A stretch of DNA of 64,000 nt from Balneola sp. Lineage in GTDB: Bacteria; Bacteroidota; Rhodothermia; Balneolales; Balneolaceae. Below, piece after piece: positions 1-8,284 of the stretch. A program made the position numbers and the translations under genes. Numbering within the stretch: position 1 is the stretch's first letter; each line of letters opens with the position of its first letter. The notes beneath the pieces were generated by a model. The model was given only the letters and a program-made list of their open reading frames with translations, did no database searches and had not been told where the DNA came from. The DNA lies in the NCBI GenBank assembly GCA_002694685.1, contig NZMW01000004.1:124001-188000 (forward strand). Direction: 5' to 3'.

Positions 1-3000
1 GCAGATATTGAGTTTGCCCAAACACTTCGTCCAGAGAAGAAGCTCCAATTTTTGAAAGCTCTCGGCGAACATCTTCGGCCAGATACTTAAGGGTGTCAAC
101 TACATGATCTTTATGACCTTTATACTTGTCTTTGAATTTCTGATCGTGAGTAGCAATACCTGTCGGGCAGGTGTTCTTCTCACAAATGCGGGCCATGATA
201 CAGCCTTCAGCTATAAGCAGGAGCTTGCCAAAATCAAATTCCTCAGCTCCTAAAATGGTCCCCAATACAATATCTTTTCCACACGACATTCCGCCATCTG
301 TTCTGAGTATAACATGATCACGTAGGTCATTTTCTACCAATGACTGATGAACTTCAGGCAGTCCAATTTCCCATGGCAGCCCGGCATGCTTCATCGAACT
401 CAACGATGCCGCTCCGGTTCCCCCTTCGCCACCGGAAACCTGAATGATATCGGCTCCGGCTTTAGCAACACCAACGGCAATGGTTCCGATGTTAACTCCG
501 GAAACTAATTTCACACTGACTTTTCCGCCGGGGTGAAGTTGCTTGAGGTCGTGAATAAGCTGCTTTAAATCCTCAATACTATAAATGTCATGCAAAGGAG
601 GAGGAGAAATGAGGTCAAACCCCGGATTTGCAAAACGAGCACGGGCAATATCTTCAGTCACTTTGATGCCCATTAGCTGCCCGCCTTCACCAGGCTTGGC
701 TCCCTGGCAGACTTTAATCTGAATCTCATCACCAGCTATTAAATACTCTGCATTAACCCCAAAACGTCCGGATGCAATCTGCTTAACAGAAGCAGAAATT
801 CCTTCCTTGAAGTAATAAGGGTTTTCACCACCCTCGCCGCTATTGCAGCGTCCTCCGATTTCTTTCATCGCGAGGAAAATATCTCGCTGTGCTTCTGCAC
901 TGATGGCTCCAAACGACATCGCACCTGATCCAAATCGCTGAAGAATATGGTCGATGGAATCCATTTTATCCAGCTCTAAAGAAGTGTCGGATTTCTTGGT
1001 ATCCAGAAGATGGCGCAATGCAACCGGTTCATCATCATGCCCGGCTTTAAGGTATTCGTCGAAGAGCTTCATATCTGTTAAGTCGAGCTCTTTGTCACGA
1101 ACTAATTCATGAATAGCTTTTGATCGTGAACTCGTCATGGAGTGTTTTTCCCCCATTTTACCACGAGCATGTTCTTTATACTGATAGGTTTTCAGCGGCT
1201 TCATTTCACTTAAATCTTCGCCATCTAAGTGTTTGGTGCGTTCGAGAATCAGTTCGCCAATTTGATCGAGTGTAATTCCTCCGATCGGACTTTGAATGCC
1301 TGGAAAGAAATCTTTGATCACTTTTTTGTCTAAACCAACGGCTGAAAACAGCTTGGCACTTTGATAACTCCGAACAACAGAGATACCGCATTTCGCCATA
1401 ATCTTTAACAGTCCCTGTTCCAGCGCATGCAGCAGATTCTTCTCTTTGGTGTCAGAATCTAAGTCTTTAAGTGCGCGATTGTCATCATTTCGGGCAACGT
1501 CCAGAGCCATATAAGGACAAACTGCATAAGCTCCGAATCCAATAATGGCTGCTGCATGATGAGTGTTTTTCACCTCTCCGGAATCAATGACTACAGAGGC
1601 ATTCAGCCGCAACCCTTCGTCATTTAAATTATTGACGACGGCTCTAAGCGCTAAAAGGGATGGAATGGCAGGATATTCATAGGAAGCATCCCGATCACTT
1701 AGAATAATGATGCTGTGTCCTTTTTCGGCAGCTTTAACCGCTTCATCGGCTATTTCTTTCAGTTTTGCTTTGAAACCCACGACACCATGAGTTCTTTTAA
1801 AAGTCATGGATAAACGGACAGGTACAATTCGTTCTTGAGTCAGGTCTCCACCAAGCAAAGAGGTTAAATGATCCATTTGTGAAAGACTCAGAAATGGACT
1901 TTTTAGCAGAAATGCCGGTGCCGGGGGAATCAATTCCTTCGGCTCAAATATATTTGGCTTCTTGCCGAGGTGTGTTTCCAAATCCGTCACCACTTGCTCG
2001 CGGATATAATCTAACGGTGGATTTGTAACCTGTGAAAAGTTCTGGTAGAAATGGTCAAAGAAGGAACGCGGTTCGGTTGAAAGAACAGCGAGTCGGGCGG
2101 TATCTCCCATAGAACCAACGGGCTCTTTACCCTCTGAAGCCATTGGATAAATCACTTTCTTTAGCTCTTCATCGGTATAGCTGAAAATGGGAAGTTTTTC
2201 TAAGTAGGATTCCTTCTGTTCGCCTACTGTTTCAGGAATAGGGATGAGCCGGGCATCAAATTTAGCATCTTTGTTTTCGCGGGAATGACTTGGATCACGG
2301 AAGTGAACTTCTCCTGAACTCAAATCCAGAGTAACTCCGCGGCCAGCAAATAAGGTTCCTTTAGCATCAATAATAGACTGATCAATTTCAAAAGTACCTG
2401 CTTCAGAGGAAAGGTAGAAATGATCCTCGGTTCGGGCCCACCGGGCAGGGCGGAATCCATTTCGATCAAGGCGGGCGCCGATGGTATATCCATTTGCGTA
2501 TGAGATGAAAGCCGGGCCGTCCCAAGGTTCCATTGCTCGGCTCCAGAATTTGTAAAACTCGTTATTCAGATTAGCAGGCGGAACCATCAACGCTAAAATA
2601 TCCTCAACGTTTGGAACTCCACTTCTATAGCGCATAGCTTCAACCATTTCGTTGAAGCTGCCGGAGTCACTGATTCCTTTGCGGGTTAGAAGCTCATATT
2701 TTTCAGCTCCAATCATTTTTTCGCGGGATTTAGCCCATGACCGGTTTCCGGCTATCGTATTAATTTCACCATTATGGCCAATCAATCGAAAGGGCTGAAC
2801 TTTGTCCCAGGATGTACGCGTGTTGGTACTAAAGCGACGGTGGAATAAGGTAAAGCGAGTTTTGTATTTCGGGTTCTTTAAATCCGGATAGAATTCTTCC
2901 AGAGCTTCTGCCTTACAAAGTCCTTTATAAACGATAGTCTTAGCAGAAAGAGAGGTGAAAAATAATGCCCCTTCCAGTTTCTGGGCGTACAGCTTTGATT

Positions 3001-3484
3001 TGGTGAGCTGCTTAGCTTGGTATAACAGTTTATCAAAAGAGAGATCAGTACGGGATCTTTCAGGTCGCTCAATTACAACCTGCTTAATAACAGGAAGCAT
3101 GACTTTCGCCTCCTTGCCAAGTACATCGGTATTGACAGGGACATCGCGGTACTCAAGTATTTTCAACCCAAAGAAGTCAAACGTTTTTTCAAAGATGCTC
3201 AGTCCTTTAGTCTGCTTAACAGCATCGTTCGTCAAGAAAAGAGTAGCAATGGCTACGGTGTCTTTTTCGTAGCCAAACATATCGAATGGGATATCCGTCA
3301 TGATACCGGCACCGTCACCTGTAACTCCATCGGCGCCACAAGCCCCGCGGTGTTCTACACATTTTAGTGCATGCAAGCCACTCTTTAAATGCTCGTTTGC
3401 AAATACTCCTTTTCTGCTGGCTATAAAACCCACACCACATGCGGATTTTTCTTCTCCAGTGTAACTTAAATTTATTCGGTTCAT
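1..3484 (-). CDS. gltB: Glutamate synthase large subunit (GltB), 3' end cut by window edge
   Basis: Makes glutamate from glutamine and 2-oxoglutarate in the cytosol, normally with the GltD subunit, which is not in view. About 1,161 codons of a roughly 1,500-residue family are present; the protein runs off the window at base 1. I start it at the ATG ending at 3484, which places the catalytic amidotransferase cysteine at about residue 16 (SACGVGF) after a short propeptide. The glutaminase domain continues with RGACGADG. Near the window edge the 3Fe-4S cluster cysteines are clear in CIMARICEKNTCPTG, and the FMN-domain segment SGGEGGTGAA lies just before them. I read the minus strand in one frame with no stop seen. 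GltD may lie beyond base 1. Assignment is secure. Confidence 0.95.
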   Translation of the reverse strand, partial: MNRINLSYTGEEKSACGVGFIASRKGVFANEHLKSGLHALKCVEHRGACGADGVTGDGAGIMTDIPFDMFGYEKDTVAIATLFLTNDAVKQTKGLSIFEKTFDFFGLKILEYRDVPVNTDVLGKEAKVMLPVIKQVVIERPERSRTDLSFDKLLYQAKQLTKSKLYAQKLEGALFFTSLSAKTIVYKGLCKAEALEEFYPDLKNPKYKTRFTLFHRRFSTNTRTSWDKVQPFRLIGHNGEINTIAGNRSWAKSREKMIGAEKYELLTRKGISDSGSFNEMVEAMRYRSGVPNVEDILALMVPPANLNNEFYKFWSRAMEPWDGPAFISYANGYTIGARLDRNGFRPARWARTEDHFYLSSEAGTFEIDQSIIDAKGTLFAGRGVTLDLSSGEVHFRDPSHSRENKDAKFDARLIPIPETVGEQKESYLEKLPIFSYTDEELKKVIYPMASEGKEPVGSMGDTARLAVLSTEPRSFFDHFYQNFSQVTNPPLDYIREQVVTDLETHLGKKPNIFEPKELIPPAPAFLLKSPFLSLSQMDHLTSLLGGDLTQERIVPVRLSMTFKRTHGVVGFKAKLKEIADEAVKAAEKGHSIIILSDRDASYEYPAIPSLLALRAVVNNLNDEGLRLNASVVIDSGEVKNTHHAAAIIGFGAYAVCPYMALDVARNDDNRALKDLDSDTKEKNLLHALEQGLLKIMAKCGISVVRSYQSAKLFSAVGLDKKVIKDFFPGIQSPIGGITLDQIGELILERTKHLDGEDLSEMKPLKTYQYKEHARGKMGEKHSMTSSRSKAIHELVRDKELDLTDMKLFDEYLKAGHDDEPVALRHLLDTKKSDTSLELDKMDSIDHILQRFGSGAMSFGAISAEAQRDIFLAMKEIGGRCNSGEGGENPYYFKEGISASVKQIASGRFGVNAEYLIAGDEIQIKVCQGAKPGEGGQLMGIKVTEDIARARFANPGFDLISPPPLHDIYSIEDLKQLIHDLKQLHPGGKVSVKLVSGVNIGTIAVGVAKAGADIIQVSGGEGGTGAASLSSMKHAGLPWEIGLPEVHQSLVENDLRDHVILRTDGGMSCGKDIVLGTILGAEEFDFGKLLLIAEGCIMARICEKNTCPTGIATHDQKFKDKYKGHKDHVVDTLKYLAEDVRRELSKIGASSLDEVFGQTQYL

Positions 3485-3805
3485 GATAGTTTGTTCTTCG
3501 ATGGTTAGGCGAGATGAGAACACACAAAAAGCACAATTTTTAGCATTTTGTCAAATTTAGGAAGGTGTAAAAATCTGTTTTTAAAGTTATTTAAAGTGTG
3601 ATTTTGGTTAAATTCAGATACTTGGACAAGGTGAATTTAACGCTTAATCATTATTGAGGAGTTAGAAAAGCGCTTACAAGAGAAAGATCGATACAACCTA
3701 AATTATTTAGGTTAATGGAGAAATAAATTTATTTGTTTCAGGAATGGGTGGTAGAAAAAACGGCGTTTTAAAGAAATAACACCTAATAAAGGTAAGGCTC
3801 TCAAA
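3485..3805. other. Intergenic region between gltB start and hisF end (321 bp)
   Basis: No convincing ORF or RNA gene. Reading toward gltB on the minus strand there is a TTTGACA at 3549-3555 followed after about 17 bases by a T-rich CTTTTTG, a plausible but weak gltB promoter. The hisF-proximal half is A/T rich and I see no clear terminator in it. Confidence 0.4.
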
Positions 3806-4567
3806 TTATTCAATGTATCGGACTTCGATATCAGCAGCCCGCATCTGCTTCTTTAGCTCACGGATCTCAATTTCTTTAAAGTGGAAAATGCTTGCAGCTA
3901 ATACAGCATCAGCATTGCCACTTTTTACAGCATCAACACAGTGCTGAATAGTACCTGCACCGCCACTTGCAATAACAGGAATATTAACGAGGCTGTTTAT
4001 CTTGGAGAGGATGTCGATATCGAAGCCGCTCTTTGTGCCATCACGGTCCATGCTGGTGAGAAGAATTTCTCCGGCACCTCGTTCTTCTACTTCCAGCATC
4101 CATTCGATAGCATCAAGGCCGGTATCTTCAGTTCCGCCTTTCACATAAACATTCCAGCTTGAGCCATTTCTTTTGGCGTCAACAGCTGCAACAATTGCCT
4201 GTGCCCCAAAAGCTGCAGATGCTTGATTAATCAGGTCTGGATTTTTGACAATACTGCTGTTCAGAGAAACTTTATCGGCGCCTGATTTAAGTAACTCTTC
4301 AATTTCATCCACCGCTTTAATTCCGCCACCTACTGTAAAGGGTATATTGATTTCAGCGGCAATTCTCTTGACGAGTTGAACGAGCGTTTTACGTTTTTCG
4401 AGCGTAGCTGTGATGTCAAGGAATACGAGTTCATCGGCTCCCTCATCGCTGTATCTTTTAGCTAATTCAACGGGGTCACCGGCATCACGAAGTCCTTCAA
4501 AATTTACACCTTTAACAGTACGCCCGTTTTTAATATCCAGGCAGGGGATAATTCTTTTAGTGAGCAT
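3806..4567 (-). CDS. hisF: Imidazole glycerol phosphate synthase cyclase subunit HisF
   Basis: Cyclase half of the HisFH complex of histidine biosynthesis: it takes ammonia from HisH and PRFAR to give imidazole glycerol phosphate and AICAR. 253 residues, the usual length. The (beta/alpha)8 barrel carries the catalytic Asp11 in PCLDIKNG and the second catalytic Asp at about residue 130 in AAVDAKRNG; phosphate-binding loops GGGI and SGGAG are present. HisH is not adjacent. HisA lies 2.3 kb away on the same strand, separated by two opposite-strand genes, so the his genes here do not form a single operon. Confidence 0.97.
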   Translation of the reverse strand: MLTKRIIPCLDIKNGRTVKGVNFEGLRDAGDPVELAKRYSDEGADELVFLDITATLEKRKTLVQLVKRIAAEINIPFTVGGGIKAVDEIEELLKSGADKVSLNSSIVKNPDLINQASAAFGAQAIVAAVDAKRNGSSWNVYVKGGTEDTGLDAIEWMLEVEERGAGEILLTSMDRDGTKSGFDIDILSKINSLVNIPVIASGGAGTIQHCVDAVKSGNADAVLAASIFHFKEIEIRELKKQMRAADIEVRYIE

Positions 4568-4734
4568 ATAATAATTTAGCTATTGAAGAGACCTTAAATG
4601 TTAACTCTTTAAATAATTTTAGCTACTTATAATATAGAAAATAATCAGTAATGGATTTTTGAATGCCTGCAAAAAATAGTTTTTAATTGTGCATTAAGTC
4701 AGAAATAATTAGCTCTGATTCTTAGTTTAGAAAT

Positions 4735-5562
4735 ATGAAATACAGAATCACTCCCTTAGATCAATCAGCAAAAGAGATTGTAGCTCACGTCATTCAAAGC
4801 GATCAGTCTCAGCTGCTAATTCCGCCAAGATTTAAAGACCTTGAAATGAATATCCCTTCTTTAAAAAAGACAGAAAAGCATATTGGGCTATTTTCAAGCG
4901 GGACAACAGGGACACCGAAGTGTATCTGGAATTCGTTAGAGCGTTTAAAGCGGAATGCATTATTTACGGCCGATGTATTTTTGGTTAAGCCCAAGCATAA
5001 ATTACTGATCTTAGCCGCTCCCTGGCATGTGGCTGGACTAAGCTGGGCGTTAATGGCCGAACAGTTAGGGTGTGAGTATGAATTCATCACCACAAAAAAA
5101 GGAGATGCTGAAAACTGGCTTGAAGCTGTAAAAGAAATAAAGCCGGATTTCTTACTTACCGTACCGGCTGTACTAAGAGCTTTATATAAGGAGGATTGGT
5201 TCGTGCCCAACATTGTATTTGGAGGCTATTCGGTTGAACCGGAAGATTTCGAGTCCCTAACAACACACTGTGAAACCATGATTCAGGGATATGGACAAAC
5301 TGAAGCGGGCGGATTGATTGCTGCTCGTAGCTGGGGCAGTTCGGAAAATATTGGAGAATTGGATCATTTATGCTGTGGGAAACCTATTGAGGGGGTACAT
5401 TTGAGGTGTGAAGGAAGTGCAGAAGAACCGACCCAAATTTTCATCCAGTCAAAAACGGCATTCACACCAAAAGAGTACCATTCTGGTGATTTGGGATTTA
5501 AAGATGGTAATGAAAACATATATATTTTGGGGAGAGCTGAAAAAGAAGTCAGAGAAAAATAG
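4735..5562 (+). CDS. Shortened AMP-binding (ANL superfamily) enzyme, MenE-like
   Basis: Adenylate-forming enzyme of the acyl-CoA ligase superfamily. The ATP-binding loop FSSGTTGTPK (about residues 53-62), the YGQTEAGG motif (about 185-192) and the SGDLGF aspartate motif are intact, and the layout resembles the short O-succinylbenzoate-CoA ligases (MenE) of Bacteroidetes. It stops 12 residues after the hinge motif ILGRAEKE, so the whole C-terminal lid domain of about 100 residues, including the catalytic lysine, is missing. The 57 bases between the stop and the serpin ATG encode nothing like that domain. No other menaquinone genes are near. It could be a decayed menE, or a half-enzyme that only binds or adenylates acids. 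Substrate unknown. Confidence 0.75.
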   Translation: MKYRITPLDQSAKEIVAHVIQSDQSQLLIPPRFKDLEMNIPSLKKTEKHIGLFSSGTTGTPKCIWNSLERLKRNALFTADVFLVKPKHKLLILAAPWHVAGLSWALMAEQLGCEYEFITTKKGDAENWLEAVKEIKPDFLLTVPAVLRALYKEDWFVPNIVFGGYSVEPEDFESLTTHCETMIQGYGQTEAGGLIAARSWGSSENIGELDHLCCGKPIEGVHLRCEGSAEEPTQIFIQSKTAFTPKEYHSGDLGFKDGNENIYILGRAEKEVREK

Positions 5563-5619
5563 TGAGTAATTTATTTACTCAGTTAGCATTTTGAAGCCGA
5601 ATCAAACTTGAGGAGAAAC

Positions 5620-6861
5620 ATGAGAGCCAAGTATTTAATCACTTTTATCGCAGCAATACTAATAGCAAGTGTCTGGGGATGTACTTCCAATGTATCGGGA
5701 CCGGACTTGAATGGTGAGTTGCCTCGAAGCTTGTCAACTTCTGAACAAGAGCTTGTTGAAAATGGTCGTTCATTTGCATTCGATGTTTTTAAAAATACGG
5801 TTGCAGCAGATAGTGCCGAGAATATTTTTATTTCTCCACTTAGTATTTCAGTAGCACTTGGGATGACCATGAATGGTGCAAATGGAGAAACCTACAATCA
5901 AATGCGGAATACCCTGAATTTTGAAGGGTTATCTCAGGATGAAATTAATGCCGGTTACCAAAGTTTGATAAGGCTGCTTGTTGATGCAGATCCGAAAGTG
6001 AAAATGCAAATTGCTAATTCTGTTTGGAGTAAAAAGGGGTTTGCAGTGGATAAGGAGTTCACTAATCAACTTGAAGAATATTTTGATGCACAAGTTAGTG
6101 AATTGGATTTCAATGACCCTGAATCGGCTAAGATCATCAACGACTGGGTTTCAGGAAATACCAATGGATTGATTGAAAAAATTATTGAAGGAAGAATCCC
6201 TAAGAATTTAGTGATGTACCTGATCAATGCCATTTACTTCCAGGGTGACTGGATGAATAAGTTCGATAAAGACGACACAGAAGAAAAAGCATTTAGCTTG
6301 GAAGAAGGGGGAGAGAAAATGGTTGATATGATGTCTCAGAAACATACTTTCAACAGTTACTCTGATGATGTAGTGGAGCTAATAGATCTTCCATATGGGG
6401 ATAGTCTTTACACAATGACCGTCATGATGCCAGCTGATTCAGATAAGGCTTTGTCAGAATTTATTGCTCAGGATTTAACCAGACAAAATTTCGATAATTG
6501 GATAGGGCAGGTCAGAAATAGGAATATGATTCTAGAGCTACCCAGGTTTGAAATGGAATATGAAATCAAGATGAATGATATCTTGATTTCAATGGGAATG
6601 GAAGATTTATTTAGCTCAGGTGAGGCTGATCTTAGCGGTATAAATGCTGATGTGCAGTTGTTTGTAAATGAAGTGAAGCATAAAACTTTCGTATCTGTAG
6701 ATGAAAAAGGAACCGAAGCTGCTGCTGTAACTTCTGTTGGTGTGTTTGTAACTTCAGTACCTCCATCTTTCAGAGCTGACCGACCATTTGTATTCTTAAT
6801 CAGAGAGCATAATAGCGATGCTATCCTATTTATGGGCAAAGTTAATAACCCGGAAAGCTAA
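5620..6861 (+). CDS. Serpin-family protease inhibitor, predicted lipoprotein
   Basis: Serine protease inhibitor fold of normal length (413 residues). I use the ATG at 5620, preceded by GAGGAG, rather than an upstream in-frame TTG. The N-terminus MRAKYLITFIAAILIASVWGC looks like a lipoprotein signal ending at Cys21. The reactive-loop hinge EKGTEAAAVT is of the inhibitory type (small residues, no proline or charge), and the C-terminal serpin signature DRPFVFLIREH follows. Aligned with alpha-1-antitrypsin from memory, the scissile bond falls at Thr-Ser in VFVTSVPP, suggesting elastase-like targets. Known relatives include miropin of Tannerella forsythia. Likely protects the cell surface from host, prey or self proteases. 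Family assignment is secure; the target is inference. Confidence 0.95.
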   Translation: MRAKYLITFIAAILIASVWGCTSNVSGPDLNGELPRSLSTSEQELVENGRSFAFDVFKNTVAADSAENIFISPLSISVALGMTMNGANGETYNQMRNTLNFEGLSQDEINAGYQSLIRLLVDADPKVKMQIANSVWSKKGFAVDKEFTNQLEEYFDAQVSELDFNDPESAKIINDWVSGNTNGLIEKIIEGRIPKNLVMYLINAIYFQGDWMNKFDKDDTEEKAFSLEEGGEKMVDMMSQKHTFNSYSDDVVELIDLPYGDSLYTMTVMMPADSDKALSEFIAQDLTRQNFDNWIGQVRNRNMILELPRFEMEYEIKMNDILISMGMEDLFSSGEADLSGINADVQLFVNEVKHKTFVSVDEKGTEAAAVTSVGVFVTSVPPSFRADRPFVFLIREHNSDAILFMGKVNNPES

Positions 6862-6867
6862 ATAAGC

Positions 6868-7584
6868 TCAGGAATTAAAGCGCACCATCTGCTCTAAAGA
6901 GATGCGGTTTTCGTAGTAGGCTTTTCCAACTACAACCGCATCCATCTGCGCCTGCTTCAGTTCCTCTAAATCTTGGACTTCAGCAACTCCACCCGAAGCA
7001 ATGAGCTTGATTTCCGGAAATTCAGATTTCAGCTTTTTATAGAGCTCAACATTCGGTCCGGATAGCGTCCCGTCTTTGGAAATATCTGTACACAATACTT
7101 CTTGCAAGCCATGCTCAATCATGCGGCTCAGAAAAGACTCTACTGATTCCTCAGCTGTTTCCAGCCAACCAGAGTAGGCAATTTTTCCGTCTTTCAAATC
7201 CATTCCTATAATCATTTGTTTAGGAAATTGTTTGAGTGATTTCAGCCAATCTTCTTCATTCTTAATGGCCATGGAGCTACAGATCACTTTAGAAAGTCCT
7301 GCATCCAGCAACATCTCCACATCTTCAAACTTCCGAATACCACCGCCGGTTTGTACCGAAATTTCAAGCTCTTCAATAATTTCTTTTATATAGGGAAGGT
7401 TGATGAATTTGCCTTCTTTGGCTCCGTTTAAGTCCACTACGTGAATATGTTCAAAACCGGCGTTCTTAAACTCACGGGCCTGTTCCAGAGGGGAATCATT
7501 ATAGACGGTAACTTCTTCGTAAGAACCTTTATGAAGGCGAACAGCTTGTCCATTCAGAAGATCGATAGCGGGAATTGTAAGCAT
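6868..7584 (-). CDS. hisA: Phosphoribosylformimino-AICAR-ribotide isomerase HisA
   Basis: Amadori isomerase converting ProFAR to PRFAR, the step before HisF. 238 residues, (beta/alpha)8 barrel. The general base Asp8 sits in IPAIDLLNG; the second catalytic Asp is in CTDISKDGT; phosphate loops QTGGGI and SGGVAE are visible. It is convergent with the serpin, with only 6 bases between the stops and no obvious terminator. It is similar to the neighbouring hisF, as expected for these ancient paralogues, but the motifs separate them cleanly. Confidence 0.96.
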   Translation of the reverse strand: MLTIPAIDLLNGQAVRLHKGSYEEVTVYNDSPLEQAREFKNAGFEHIHVVDLNGAKEGKFINLPYIKEIIEELEISVQTGGGIRKFEDVEMLLDAGLSKVICSSMAIKNEEDWLKSLKQFPKQMIIGMDLKDGKIAYSGWLETAEESVESFLSRMIEHGLQEVLCTDISKDGTLSGPNVELYKKLKSEFPEIKLIASGGVAEVQDLEELKQAQMDAVVVGKAYYENRISLEQMVRFNS

Positions 7585-7630
7585 AGAATATTTTTTTGAT
7601 CCAAAGGTAGGGCTTCAGCAACTTCTTTTC

Positions 7631-8023
7631 TTAAAACATTCCGTTTTCGTGGGCGAATTTGTCGGGCATAGTTTGTAGGACATCCCAATGTTCTACAATC
7701 TTTCCTTCTTCATCAAAGCGAAAAATGTCCATAGTTACATAATCATGTTCATCAGTAGGCCACTCCTGAAACGTGTGAAGCACTACCAGGTTTTCTTCAG
7801 CAATAGCTTTCTTAACGTGAACTTTTTTCCCGGGATAATCTTGGGCCATTTTCTCGAAATATTTGATAAAGCCTTCCTTCCCGTCTTCTACATGGGGATT
7901 ATGTTGTATGTATTCTGCCCCTGTGTATTTTTCGATAGCTCCACGGGGATCATTCTCATTAAACATCTGCTCATAAAATGCGATTGCATTCTCTTTGTTT
8001 TTCTGAAGGTTATTTGTGCCCAT
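7631..8023 (-). CDS. SnoaL-like / NTF2-fold small protein
   Basis: 130-residue cytosolic protein of the NTF2-like cone fold, closest in pattern to the SnoaL-like predicted ester-cyclase/aldol-condensation group. Typical pieces are the N-terminal helix with NAIAFYEQMFNE, the strand YIQHNPHVEDG with the conserved H-N-P, and the C-terminal strand EGKIVEHWDVLQ. No signal peptide. It sits 46 bases upstream of hisA on the same strand and may be co-transcribed, although no link to histidine synthesis is evident. The substrate cannot be guessed. Confidence 0.8.
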   Translation of the reverse strand: MGTNNLQKNKENAIAFYEQMFNENDPRGAIEKYTGAEYIQHNPHVEDGKEGFIKYFEKMAQDYPGKKVHVKKAIAEENLVVLHTFQEWPTDEHDYVTMDIFRFDEEGKIVEHWDVLQTMPDKFAHENGMF

Positions 8024-8284
8024 AAAGACTTTTACGTTTAGCGTTGAAGGTTTTCTCTAAGGATTCTTGAAAAAGTTAGTGATTGCATTAGCCGTTCTTT
8101 TCGGCTGGTTAGATAGTGCTCTTTTTGAGGCTTCCGGAATCAATACGAATTCTATTTATCAAAATAAATGATAGAAAAAAAGCAAAATGAGCGGATTCCA
8201 ATTCACGTCGCGTATGTACTTATGAATGGTGGGGAGAAATATAAAGCCTGCCAGATATCGTAATTATTAACAAAACGAAAAAGG

